The position numbers and the translations under genes were made by a program. From NCBI GenBank assembly GCA_937928405.1, contig CALFWZ010000241.1:1-37316 (forward strand): 37,316 nucleotides of DNA, given 5' to 3'. Every line of letters starts with the position of its first letter. The first letter of the stretch is position 1. Shown piece after piece: positions 1 through 7,960 of this stretch. This DNA comes from an uncultured Saprospiraceae bacterium. Lineage in GTDB: Bacteria > Bacteroidota > Bacteroidia > Chitinophagales > Saprospiraceae. The notes below the pieces were generated by a model that saw only the letters and a list, made by a program, of their open reading frames with translations, did not search any database and was not told the origin of the DNA.

Positions 1-121
1 AATTTTAGAATGCTTCTTTTTGGCGATTACTTCGTCTAAATTTCATCAAATAGCTACGGCTATTTTCAAAAATATTAGACTCGTACTCCCCAAAAATAAT
101 CTACTCAAAATATAAAGCAAC

Positions 122-3100
122 TTAATACACAGTGTATTTAACTAAATGCGCTTTATTGGGTTCGATATTTTTTATTTGCTGAATATGTCCATTAGGCCAT
201 TTTATTTCTAGGTTAATTTGCTGGTTGTCTCCGAGTCCGAAATGAATCCATTTAGGATGAGCAGATAAATAACCGGTGGTACTGTACACCTCTTTCCATT
301 GAGTATGTCCAGTAGAAGATGTTAGCGTAATGGCGGCCCCAATGGCATCACGGGGTATCTGATGCTTGGGATCGCCTACCAATTTTATTTTTATCCAGTT
401 ATTTGAATTTTTTTCTGTGTTGTTTTGAAATAATTTTGCTTGACCTTGATATTCGTTGATCACGATGTCGGCATCTCCATCTTGGTCCATATCAAAATAG
501 GCGGCGCTTCGAGAAGTGCCTTTATAATTTAATCCTCCTGTGGTTGGAACAATATTCAACCATCCATTTTTATTTTCAAAAAAAACATTGTTTTCGGCCT
601 TACTTTGTGCGAATTGGAGATCTTTTTTCTGACCATTATTATCTTGGTAGTAGGCATTATCGGTTCCATAGACACTGTAAGGGTTCATTCCCGTTAGACA
701 ATATAAATCATCATCCCCATCATTATCAAAATCAAAAAAATCTGCATCCCAAGACCAGCCCGTTGCGGCATATCCTCGACCGATATTTTCAGACTTTGTG
801 AAAACGAGTTCATCTTTTTCGTCGCTTGTAGAAAGAAATAAATCATTGGCTTCTACCACACGCATATTGCTTAAGGAATTGGGCTCAAAGTGGGCTGTGG
901 TGTTTTCGTTCGGTAAAACGTATTTATCGTCTTTTTCCATGACGACAATATTCGAAATATAAAAATCTGGTCGTGCATCTCGATTAAGGTCACTAATACC
1001 AATGTTCATAGTATAAGATGGTTTGTCGGTGGCCAATTTTTTACTAATGTCCGTAAAAGTTCCATCCTGATTATTTCGGTAATAGGCGTTAATTCCAAAA
1101 TCATTTCCAACAATTAAATCCTGCCAGCCATCCCCATCAATATCGGAATGCCCAACTGCTTGCGTCCAACCCGTGTTGTCCGTACCAGATTTTTTTGAGA
1201 CTTCTACAAATTTAAAATCTCCTAAATTTTTAAATAATTTATTAGCGCCTCCATTAGTATTGTGTCTGCTTAAGGTAGGTAAATCCCCTTGCGTATAATT
1301 ACCAAAATAGCCAACGTATATGTCGAGCAAACCATCTTTATTAAAATCAAAACTGGTAGCAGGGCCTCCGATCATTCCTTGACCGCCCAAACCTGCTTGG
1401 TCGGTCATATCCGTAAAGGAACCGTCGCCATTATTTCGATAAACACGATGAGCATCATTGGCATAAGAAATAAATATATCCTGCCAGCCGTCATTGTTAA
1501 AGTCAACGATGATGGGTTGTCGAGGTTCTCCATAATTTCCGTCTGATCGCTGCCAGTTTAGGCCAGTTTGGTCGGTGATGTCGACAAATTTTTCTCCCTT
1601 GATATTTTTAAAAAGTTTATTGCCTTTACCTCCCAGAAGTAGAATATCTACCCAGCCGTCATTGTCAATATCTTCTGCTGCCACTCCACTGCCACTAAAT
1701 GCTGGTGGGATGGCAATACGAGCCATGTTTTCCTTTTCTAGCACGGTATAACTTCGAATGATACGACTTAACCAATCTGAATTTTTGTGATTAAAGACTA
1801 GGTTTGTTTGATCGGTTATTTCTGTAAAAGGTAAGGATGGACTAAGCTTATTCTTGTTTTTTTGTGAAACTATTTTTGCCGTAGCTGAATGTTGATTTGT
1901 TTTTGGTGCTGTTAATTTTGATTGAAATTCCTTCAGCCCTTCTTTTAAGTGAGCGATGGTCAAAACTTCTGCTTGTTGATTTTGGGTTGCTTGTCCACCT
2001 AATCTAAAAACCACTACTCCAAATTGTGCGATTCCTTCGACCAATAATTCTAAAGCAAATGGATCGATCCCCATGCTTAAAGCTTTATCGTTATCTGCTA
2101 AAACATATTTTAGGTATTGCCAATGCAGGCCACTATCACGAAAAGCATCCAGATCATAAGACTCTATAAGAATTTGTTTTTCTTTTTTTATATTCGGAAA
2201 ATAGGTGACGTCCTCAAAAGAATTTATACTGTGTGGTAAATAAGTTTGAATGGTTTGATGGATATCTGGATAGGTAAGAATAGGGTTGTTTCGTTTTGAA
2301 GAAATTTGACTGGCATGTTCTATTAGATCTGCGGTAAATTGAATCATTAGGTTGGTATAAAATCCCGTCATTTCTTTACTGGTAACAGGATCAATAGGCC
2401 AACGAACTTTGGAGAAGAATACCTGAATATTTCTTAGGAAGACCGATTGATTGATCTGATTATATTTTTGGTAGGCGGCTAATTTTTGTTGGATGATTTC
2501 TTGTAGAATTGCGCGTTGGTCAACCGGACTAATTTGCTTGGAAATTACCCTTGATTTATGGGGATTAAAATTATTGAAAAGCACTTTTACCGCTTGGTCT
2601 ACATGGTTGGCTGAGATGGTGGTTTGTAGATCCTCTCTGGCAAATTTATCTGCTTGATGGAGTAGGGCTAGGACCGAGAGGTCTACGCTTTTTTTGAAAT
2701 ATGTCATAACCTCATCACTGAGCGAAGCCAGTTTTTCAGATTCAAAAAGGAAAGCTTGTTGGACGGAGAGAATGGCTCGAAAAGCATAAGCGACGGAACT
2801 ATATTGGCGATAGTCTCTATGAGGAATGATTACCTCATGCCCATTGGCATAGACTAAGTGAATTCCTTCATCATTCGTTTTATACTGAAAATATTTTTGT
2901 TCAATTTGCTTGAACAGGGCTAGCTGATTTACTGCTGTACCGTCTTTAGAAATTGCTGCTGAATAAGCCAGCCAAAGATTTTTAACATAGTTTTTTTGGA
3001 AGGCTATTCTATGTTCTCTAGCTGAAAAACTTAATGGTGTTCCGTAAATAAAATCTTCTAAGCGGGATGCGGTAGCGTGACATTTAGCATCATTCTGGGA

Positions 3101-3223
3101 TTCCAATATACCCATCTGTTGAATAGTAGATTGAAAGTCAGATAATTCTGGTCTTTGTCCAAATAAATGATTATTCGAAAAAGATACTAGCAAAAATAAT
3201 ATGCAGCTCAGATAAGTTTTCAT
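122..3223 (-). CDS. Secreted VCBS/FG-GAP repeat protein with C-terminal ASPIC/UnbV domain (CRTAC1-like)
   Basis: This 1033-residue protein starts with a signal peptide (residues 1-22, ending LFGQ) and is probably exported to the periplasm or cell surface. Residues about 25-450 are a mostly helical region I do not recognise. From about 500 to 890 there are at least seven calcium-binding-like DxDxDG-type loops (for example DIDNDGWVD, DFNNDGWQD, DIDGDGWQD, DFDNDGDDD), the hallmark of FG-GAP/VCBS beta-propellers. Residues about 940-1030 match the ASPIC/UnbV domain, including the IKWPNG motif. Proteins of this architecture are common in Bacteroidota and are usually called CRTAC1-family; their function is mostly unknown, with adhesion or carbohydrate binding suggested. 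It has no obvious T9SS sorting domain. It lies 101 bases downstream of a T9SS protein gene on the same strand and may be co-transcribed with it. The family call is firm, the role is not. Confidence 0.9.
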   Translation of the reverse strand: MKTYLSCILFLLVSFSNNHLFGQRPELSDFQSTIQQMGILESQNDAKCHATASRLEDFIYGTPLSFSAREHRIAFQKNYVKNLWLAYSAAISKDGTAVNQLALFKQIEQKYFQYKTNDEGIHLVYANGHEVIIPHRDYRQYSSVAYAFRAILSVQQAFLFESEKLASLSDEVMTYFKKSVDLSVLALLHQADKFAREDLQTTISANHVDQAVKVLFNNFNPHKSRVISKQISPVDQRAILQEIIQQKLAAYQKYNQINQSVFLRNIQVFFSKVRWPIDPVTSKEMTGFYTNLMIQFTADLIEHASQISSKRNNPILTYPDIHQTIQTYLPHSINSFEDVTYFPNIKKEKQILIESYDLDAFRDSGLHWQYLKYVLADNDKALSMGIDPFALELLVEGIAQFGVVVFRLGGQATQNQQAEVLTIAHLKEGLKEFQSKLTAPKTNQHSATAKIVSQKNKNKLSPSLPFTEITDQTNLVFNHKNSDWLSRIIRSYTVLEKENMARIAIPPAFSGSGVAAEDIDNDGWVDILLLGGKGNKLFKNIKGEKFVDITDQTGLNWQRSDGNYGEPRQPIIVDFNNDGWQDIFISYANDAHRVYRNNGDGSFTDMTDQAGLGGQGMIGGPATSFDFNKDGLLDIYVGYFGNYTQGDLPTLSRHNTNGGANKLFKNLGDFKFVEVSKKSGTDNTGWTQAVGHSDIDGDGWQDLIVGNDFGINAYYRNNQDGTFTDISKKLATDKPSYTMNIGISDLNRDARPDFYISNIVVMEKDDKYVLPNENTTAHFEPNSLSNMRVVEANDLFLSTSDEKDELVFTKSENIGRGYAATGWSWDADFFDFDNDGDDDLYCLTGMNPYSVYGTDNAYYQDNNGQKKDLQFAQSKAENNVFFENKNGWLNIVPTTGGLNYKGTSRSAAYFDMDQDGDADIVINEYQGQAKLFQNNTEKNSNNWIKIKLVGDPKHQIPRDAIGAAITLTSSTGHTQWKEVYSTTGYLSAHPKWIHFGLGDNQQINLEIKWPNGHIQQIKNIEPNKAHLVKYTVY

Positions 3224-3324
3224 AAAATTAAGTCAAAATAAAGTAGCTGATATTTGTTCTTAAATTAGTAAAGCCCGAATTTCTGAAGTATCAAAAACCC
3301 GGGATTACTAATGGTGTAGTTTAT

Positions 3325-4035
3325 TTAGTTTCGGTTGGTTTGAATCATTACTTTAGAATCAATAACTTGACCGGCGATGGATAAGGTGTAAATAAAAACA
3401 CCGTTGGTCATTTCTGTTGATGGCGTCATTTTGATGCTTCCGTAACCACTATCTTTGATGCTGACCGATTTCATCAATTCACCCTTTACATTTCTAATTT
3501 GAAGCTCCACCTTTTCTAATCCATCTGGGATGAAATATTTAATTTCGGTCGATTCAAAATAAGGATTGGGGCTGTTCTGTAAAAGATAAGCATCTTTGGC
3601 CGTCAAATTGAGCGCACTATTTGAACAGCAATTGCCTAGACTTTCTCGGATTACCTGATTCTCAAGTCGTAGTTCTTCATTCGAGGCACGAAGGGCATCC
3701 ATTTCAGCTTTTATACTATTTAATTCTGCTACGATTTCGGATGGATGCGCACTATTTAAGGTCATTTCATCCTGCATAATATCGAGATCAAGTGGATAAT
3801 GATAATCCGTTGTTTGGGTGGTTCTTTCTGAGCCAGGAATATCAAAATCAGAGATTCCATTATATACATCCACCGGGGCACTAGGGGTTGCTTCACCTTG
3901 ATTAGCACTAGATGATGGAGTGTTTGTTCCCGTTCTTCCATTATTGTCAATGGGATGGTATTCTGATTGTCCAATACCAATTTGTAGAATGGTCAATTGG
4001 AAAACAAGGAACGCTATTAATTTTATATTTTTCAT
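3325..4035 (-). CDS. Small coiled-coil protein with T9SS C-terminal sorting domain
   Basis: I chose the ATG at 4035 (236 residues) because it begins directly with a signal peptide (MKNIKLIAFLVFQL, ending GIGQ); an in-frame ATG 12 codons earlier would put charged residues in front of it. After a low-complexity Ser/Thr/Pro region comes a heptad-rich segment (about residues 98-135, Glu/Leu/Ala-rich), then a Cys-Cys pair. The C-terminal roughly 80 residues begin with the NSPNPYFESTEIKY pattern and end in a beta-rich module typical of type A T9SS sorting domains, so the protein should be exported across the outer membrane and anchored or released there. It starts 55 bases downstream of the S74 protein gene and resembles the C-terminal part that other S74 proteins carry in one chain, which suggests the two work together (inference). 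Confidence 0.82.
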   Translation of the reverse strand: MKNIKLIAFLVFQLTILQIGIGQSEYHPIDNNGRTGTNTPSSSANQGEATPSAPVDVYNGISDFDIPGSERTTQTTDYHYPLDLDIMQDEMTLNSAHPSEIVAELNSIKAEMDALRASNEELRLENQVIRESLGNCCSNSALNLTAKDAYLLQNSPNPYFESTEIKYFIPDGLEKVELQIRNVKGELMKSVSIKDSGYGSIKMTPSTEMTNGVFIYTLSIAGQVIDSKVMIQTNRN

Positions 4036-4090
4036 TAGAATTTTTTTTTCAGTTAAAAAAAGAAGAATCAAAAATTGAGGAGATCAGCAG

Positions 4091-6016
4091 TTATTTTTTT
4101 TCACCGAATCGTTCAACAGATTCTTTTTCTTCCATATTTTCTTTAGTAGCATTTAATTCAGCCACCATTTTTGTTAAGGAGGAAAGTTGTGTTTTTAATT
4201 CAGCAATATCGTTCAGTTCGTTTTTAAGCTGATTGATTTCAGTTTGCTGAGCAGCAATGATCGCCTGTTGTTCTTGAATGGCATTAATCATCATATAGGT
4301 AATCGGTGTACCGTCAACGGCCAGATAATCTTCTTCCCCTTTTGGAGCCTCTTTCTTTAATTTGGTTACGGTAAAGGGTGCTACTTCTCTCATTTCTTGA
4401 GCGATTACCCCAACAAATTCTTTCTCCGTTGGCATGTTTAATTTTCCATTATAATTATAAGTAACCGGGCGAATTTTGAGAATGGCATCTAGCCCGACAT
4501 TGAAGTCTTTAATGTTCGTCTTGAGGCGACGGTCAGAAGCCGCAGTCCACATTCCGCCATTTGGTTTAGCTGCATCATCCATACTCAATTCTAGTTGATG
4601 GCCCGGCATATTTGTTCCAATACCGACTCTAGCATTAACGGGATCAAGGTGGAAAAAAGGTGCAAAAAGCGTACTAAACCAGGTAGCATTAGTGGTCAGG
4701 AAGTGATTTTCATCACCTCTAAAAGTGCTAGAGCCTTTGAACACGGGATTCCCTTCGATGATGGCATTTCCGAGGACATGGAGGGCAACTGTAGGCACGA
4801 TATTGACACCCAAGTTTCCTGATTTGACGTAAACGTTTCCAGATTCCAATTGGAGAGCTTCTGTGGGGTTGGCAGTTTTTAAACCAACGTTTCCATTTGC
4901 TGCTAAAAATAAGTTATTGGTAGGAGCGCCTGGTTTGATTTTGAAGGGAAGGTTGGAACCATTGGTAACATCTCGAACGAAGAAGTTGGTTTCGTTTCCT
5001 GCGATATCCCAGGTTTGTGGTGTCCAACCGCTGGCACCGCTTTGCTCAAGACGCAGGGTAGGTGAGTCTCCATCTGAGACATGCATCTCTACCACTGGAG
5101 TAGCTGTCCCAAATCCTACATTCCCGCCGGTACTAGAAACGTGAATAGCATTTGCTCCTGCTCCTGCTTGCACACGGAAAGGAACGTTACCAGCCGAGGC
5201 ATCTTCAATCGCAAAATAATTTGAGCCACCATTCGTAGAATCGTTGATGGTGATCCGCCAGTCATTACTAGGAAAACTTGCGGAATTACTGGTATCGTCA
5301 AAATGAATTCTTAGATTATTTTCTTTAATTCGCTGTGTATCAAATCCAAAATTCTCACCATTCACACAATCTTGCCCAATACAAATACTACCATCTACAA
5401 TCACATCATCCAGAAAAACTTGATCTTCTTCGCTTAGCGTGGAATTGTCTTTTGGAAGCTTAATACCTAGGTCAATGGTTTTTTTACTTAGAGAAGCATA
5501 TAAACTCGGATGATCCCGATTCCAAGCGCTGGACATGGTAGGTAAATTTATTTTACTTTCTTTCTGGGTTGGACGGATAAATCGACCGTCTCTGATCCCA
5601 AAGTTTACCGTGAATACTTCTACCGTTGCGGGCAGATTATTGGCTAATCGATAGGCTTGTATGGCTGCTTCACCACCTTTGGCTTGTGCGGCATGAAGGT
5701 CTTCTCTTTGTTTTTTGGTTAAACGATAATAGGGCGTAACTTGTAAAGTATAACTTCCATCCTTAAATGTTTTTCCATCTGCAAAGTGGGTACTCATTTT
5801 AAGGTTTTCAACTTGGGCAATTTCTTGTTTCCAATAAAAAGCATCCGGGCCACCAATTTCTAGTAGGTAGCCTTCCATATTGTTTTCCTTAAATTCTAAG
5901 GTAGCCTCTTCAGGGGCGATCTGAATTTTTTCTACGAGCTGCTGGGCAATTGTATGGTTGTAACTCAAAAGACAGGCAAGCAAAATGAGAAAAGATAAGT
6001 GGATTTTCTGAATCAT
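4091..6016 (-). CDS. Tail-fibre-type surface protein with C-terminal peptidase S74 intramolecular chaperone domain
   Basis: The 641-residue protein has a signal peptide (residues 1-25, ending TIAQQ). Residues about 30-200 form a unique N-terminal region. Residues about 225-480 contain repeated beta-rich units with the recurring GNVG(F/L) and VGIGT patterns seen in phage tail-fibre-like stalks. Residues 494-499 read SDRRLK, the Ser-Asp-x-x-x-Lys signature that starts the S74 chaperone/autoprotease domain (about 494-585, with VGVIAQE and the AVDGTPITY pattern). A long coiled coil follows (about 578-632). S74 domains in phage fibres trimerise the chain and can cut themselves off at the Ser. No T9SS sorting domain is present, but the next gene downstream supplies one. 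The start is the only Met giving a clean signal peptide. Function as an appendage or adhesin is inferred. Confidence 0.87.
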   Translation of the reverse strand: MIQKIHLSFLILLACLLSYNHTIAQQLVEKIQIAPEEATLEFKENNMEGYLLEIGGPDAFYWKQEIAQVENLKMSTHFADGKTFKDGSYTLQVTPYYRLTKKQREDLHAAQAKGGEAAIQAYRLANNLPATVEVFTVNFGIRDGRFIRPTQKESKINLPTMSSAWNRDHPSLYASLSKKTIDLGIKLPKDNSTLSEEDQVFLDDVIVDGSICIGQDCVNGENFGFDTQRIKENNLRIHFDDTSNSASFPSNDWRITINDSTNGGSNYFAIEDASAGNVPFRVQAGAGANAIHVSSTGGNVGFGTATPVVEMHVSDGDSPTLRLEQSGASGWTPQTWDIAGNETNFFVRDVTNGSNLPFKIKPGAPTNNLFLAANGNVGLKTANPTEALQLESGNVYVKSGNLGVNIVPTVALHVLGNAIIEGNPVFKGSSTFRGDENHFLTTNATWFSTLFAPFFHLDPVNARVGIGTNMPGHQLELSMDDAAKPNGGMWTAASDRRLKTNIKDFNVGLDAILKIRPVTYNYNGKLNMPTEKEFVGVIAQEMREVAPFTVTKLKKEAPKGEEDYLAVDGTPITYMMINAIQEQQAIIAAQQTEINQLKNELNDIAELKTQLSSLTKMVAELNATKENMEEKESVERFGEKK

Positions 6017-6047
6017 TTTTCAAGGGTTTAGATTAATAAAATTATAG

Positions 6048-6065
6048 CCATTTCAGGTGAAATGG
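6048..6065. promoter_or_regulatory. Perfect 18-base palindrome upstream of the S74 gene
   Basis: CCATTTCA-GG-TGAAATGG is an 8-base perfect inverted repeat with a 2-base centre, 31 bases upstream of the S74 protein start codon. The 2-base centre is too tight for an RNA hairpin loop without opening pairs, so a dimeric-repressor operator is the more natural reading. No regulator gene is adjacent. Confidence 0.5.
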
Positions 6066-6072
6066 TCAGATA

Positions 6073-6086
6073 ACGAGTCAACTCGT
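6073..6086. promoter_or_regulatory. Second dyad upstream of the S74 gene
   Basis: ACGAGT-CA-ACTCGT is a perfect 6-base inverted repeat with a 2-base centre, seven bases beyond the palindrome at 6048-6065. A T-run follows on the plus strand, but the loop is too short for a good terminator and no plus-strand gene ends here. It is listed as a possible operator half of a tandem pair. Confidence 0.35.
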
Positions 6087-6234
6087 ATTTTTTTAAGAGG
6101 TTGAAAAACAAGATAGGAATACTGCTTAGGCAATATAATAAACCTTGTCTTCATTTGTTTTTGATAAACCCAAAAAAGCGCAACAGGCTACAAAAGTAAA
6201 CCTGTACAAAATTCAATTTAATTTAATTTTCTGT

Positions 6235-6267
6235 CTTGCTGAACGGGTAACCGTGCAGCTATTTTTG
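6235..6267 (+). promoter_or_regulatory. Candidate xylA promoter with embedded operator-like dyad
   Basis: TATTTTTG at 6260-6267 fits the Bacteroidota -7 consensus TAnnTTTG. CTTG at 6235-6238 lies 21 bases upstream and is a 3-of-4 match to the -33 TTTG. Between them, 6238-6259 is a dyad: GCTGaACGG, spacer GTAA, CCGTgCAGC, with one mismatched pair per nine-base arm. A repressor bound there would cover the whole promoter. If transcription starts near 6274, xylA has an untranslated leader of about 230 bases, which is long. This is an in-sequence pattern match only. Confidence 0.45.
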
Positions 6268-6502
6268 TTTGGAGAAGCTTGTTGGTAAACTCAGTATGAG
6301 CTTAAAGAGAAGTGTTTGCCAACATTTGGTTTTTCTAAAATTTAGTTTGAATATCTTTTTTATTCAAAATAAAATAAAAACATACGTAAAGTTAAACTTT
6401 TTTTTATCAAAAGAAGAATTATTCAAAAATTTATTTTTTGATTTGGGAATCTTATCTAATAAAATTATTTTACCATCCTATCAATTAAAAATCAACAAAA
6501 TC

Positions 6503-7828
6503 ATGGTAATACTAGGAGATAAAGAATATTTCAAAGGAATAGATAAAATTATTTACGAAGGCCCGTCCTCTGATAATCCACTTGCTTTTAAATACTACAA
6601 TCCAGAACAAGTGGTGGCTGGCAAGACGATGCGCGAACATTTTAAGTTTGCGATTGCCTATTGGCATACGTTCTGTGGTCAGGGAGCTGATCCCTTTGGA
6701 CCGGGCACTCAAAACTTTCCTTGGGATCAAGCTACTGATCCGCTCCAATCCGCTAAGGATAAAGCAGATGCTGCTTTCGAGTTTATCGGAAAAATAGGGT
6801 TTGATTATTTCTGTTTTCATGATTTTGATTTAATTCAGGAAGGTGCCTCTTTTGGAGAATCTGAAAAACGATTAAGTACGATCACAGATTATATAAAAGA
6901 AAAGCAAGCAGCCTCAGGGATAAAACTACTCTGGGGTACCGCCAATTGTTTTTCCAATCCTCGCTACATGAATGGCGCAGCGACTAATCCTGACTTTAAG
7001 GTAGTAGCGAGAGCTGGTGGACAAATAAAATTAGCCCTAGATGCCACCATTGCCCTGGATGGAGAAAACTATGTGTTTTGGGGTGGCCGAGAAGGGTATA
7101 TGTCCTTATTAAATACGGACTTAAAAAGAGAACAGGACCATATGGGACAATTTTTAGCGATGGCTAGAGACTATGCCCGAGCACAAGGTTTTAAAGGGAA
7201 TTTCTTTATCGAGCCTAAACCCATGGAACCCATGAAGCATCAGTATGATTTTGACTGTGCTACTGCGATTGGATTTTTACATGAGTATGGTTTGGAAAAG
7301 GATTTTAAGATGAACATAGAAGTCAATCATGCTACTTTGGCACAGCATACTTTTCAGCACGAATTAGCCGTAGCGGCCAAAGCTGGAATGCTCGGAAGTT
7401 TGGATGCCAATCGAGGTGATTATCAAAATGGTTGGGACACAGATCAGTTTCCCAATAATATCCAAGAAACTACGGAAGCCATGTTGGTCTTTTTACAGGC
7501 AGGAGGTTTGCAAGGTGGTGGGATAAATTTTGATGCCAAGATTCGAAGAAATTCGACGGACCTAGAAGATATATTCTATGCGCATATCGGTGGTGCTGAT
7601 ACGTTTGCTCGGGCTTTGTTAGTAGCAGATAAAATAATCACCAATTCTCCTTATGAAGGTTTGCGAAAGAAAAGATATAGTTCTTTTGATTCCGGTAAGG
7701 GAAAAGATTTTGAAAATGGACAACTGACTTTGGAAGACCTTTATAATTTGGCCGCTACGAATGGAGAATTATCTTCTATAAGTGGCAAACAAGAATTATT
7801 TGAAAATATTATCAATCAGTATATCTAA
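6503..7828 (+). CDS. xylA: Xylose isomerase
   Basis: This cytoplasmic enzyme interconverts D-xylose and D-xylulose (and D-glucose and D-fructose) using two divalent metal ions. From the ATG at 6503 the protein has 441 residues, matching the usual length of the long (group II) class; it begins MVILGDKEYFKGIDKI, as family members do, which is why the longer open frame from 6269 is rejected. Diagnostic stretches are the catalytic-His region FCFHDFDL, WGTANCFSNPRYMNGA, VFWGGREGYMSLLNTD, the metal-binding IEPKPMEPMKHQYDFD, IEVNHATLAQHTF and GSLDANRGDYQNGWDTDQFP. No xylulokinase, xylose transporter or xylanase lies next to it, so the rest of the pathway must be elsewhere. The identification is essentially certain. 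Confidence 0.97.
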   Translation: MVILGDKEYFKGIDKIIYEGPSSDNPLAFKYYNPEQVVAGKTMREHFKFAIAYWHTFCGQGADPFGPGTQNFPWDQATDPLQSAKDKADAAFEFIGKIGFDYFCFHDFDLIQEGASFGESEKRLSTITDYIKEKQAASGIKLLWGTANCFSNPRYMNGAATNPDFKVVARAGGQIKLALDATIALDGENYVFWGGREGYMSLLNTDLKREQDHMGQFLAMARDYARAQGFKGNFFIEPKPMEPMKHQYDFDCATAIGFLHEYGLEKDFKMNIEVNHATLAQHTFQHELAVAAKAGMLGSLDANRGDYQNGWDTDQFPNNIQETTEAMLVFLQAGGLQGGGINFDAKIRRNSTDLEDIFYAHIGGADTFARALLVADKIITNSPYEGLRKKRYSSFDSGKGKDFENGQLTLEDLYNLAATNGELSSISGKQELFENIINQYI

Positions 7829-7829
7829 T

Positions 7830-7941
7830 CTTAAGGTGTTTAAGGGTATTTAAAAATAATAATGGAATAATGGAATACTGAATATCCAATATCCAATATC
7901 CAATTTTGCATAAATTTTCTTTTGGAAATTGAACACCTAAG
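7830..7941. repeat. Intergenic repeat region with 7-base tandem repeat and flanking inverted ends
   Basis: This lies between the convergent xylA and TonB-receptor genes. At 7884-7904 the heptamer ATCCAAT occurs three times in tandem, preceded by related AATGGAAT units. CTTAAGGTGTT (7830-7840) and AACACCTAAG (7932-7941) are inverted with a one-base bulge and would bracket the tract in a folded transcript. AATATCCAAT-type tracts are frequent between genes in Bacteroidota, from memory. It may act as a bidirectional transcription end, but no classic T-tailed hairpin is seen. Confidence 0.5.
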
Positions 7942-7960
7942 TTATGGCTAAAAGGTCTCT

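Larger units (their letters stand above)
6017..6502. promoter_or_regulatory. Divergent intergenic region between S74 gene and xylA
   Basis: These 486 bases separate the divergent S74 and xylose isomerase genes. The xylA frame stays open back to 6269, but the sequence there is AT-rich, codes for Phe/Lys/Leu-rich peptide and does not resemble any xylose isomerase N-terminus, so I treat it as untranslated leader. Two perfect dyads lie near the S74 start and one imperfect dyad near the candidate xylA promoter; each is listed separately. I see no tRNA or known riboswitch. Confidence 0.6.

Noticed and set aside
6269..6502. Extended N-terminus for xylose isomerase (78 extra codons)
   Set aside because: The encoded residues are Phe/Lys/Leu-rich and unlike any xylose isomerase; the ATG at 6503 gives the standard N-terminus and a 441-residue protein.
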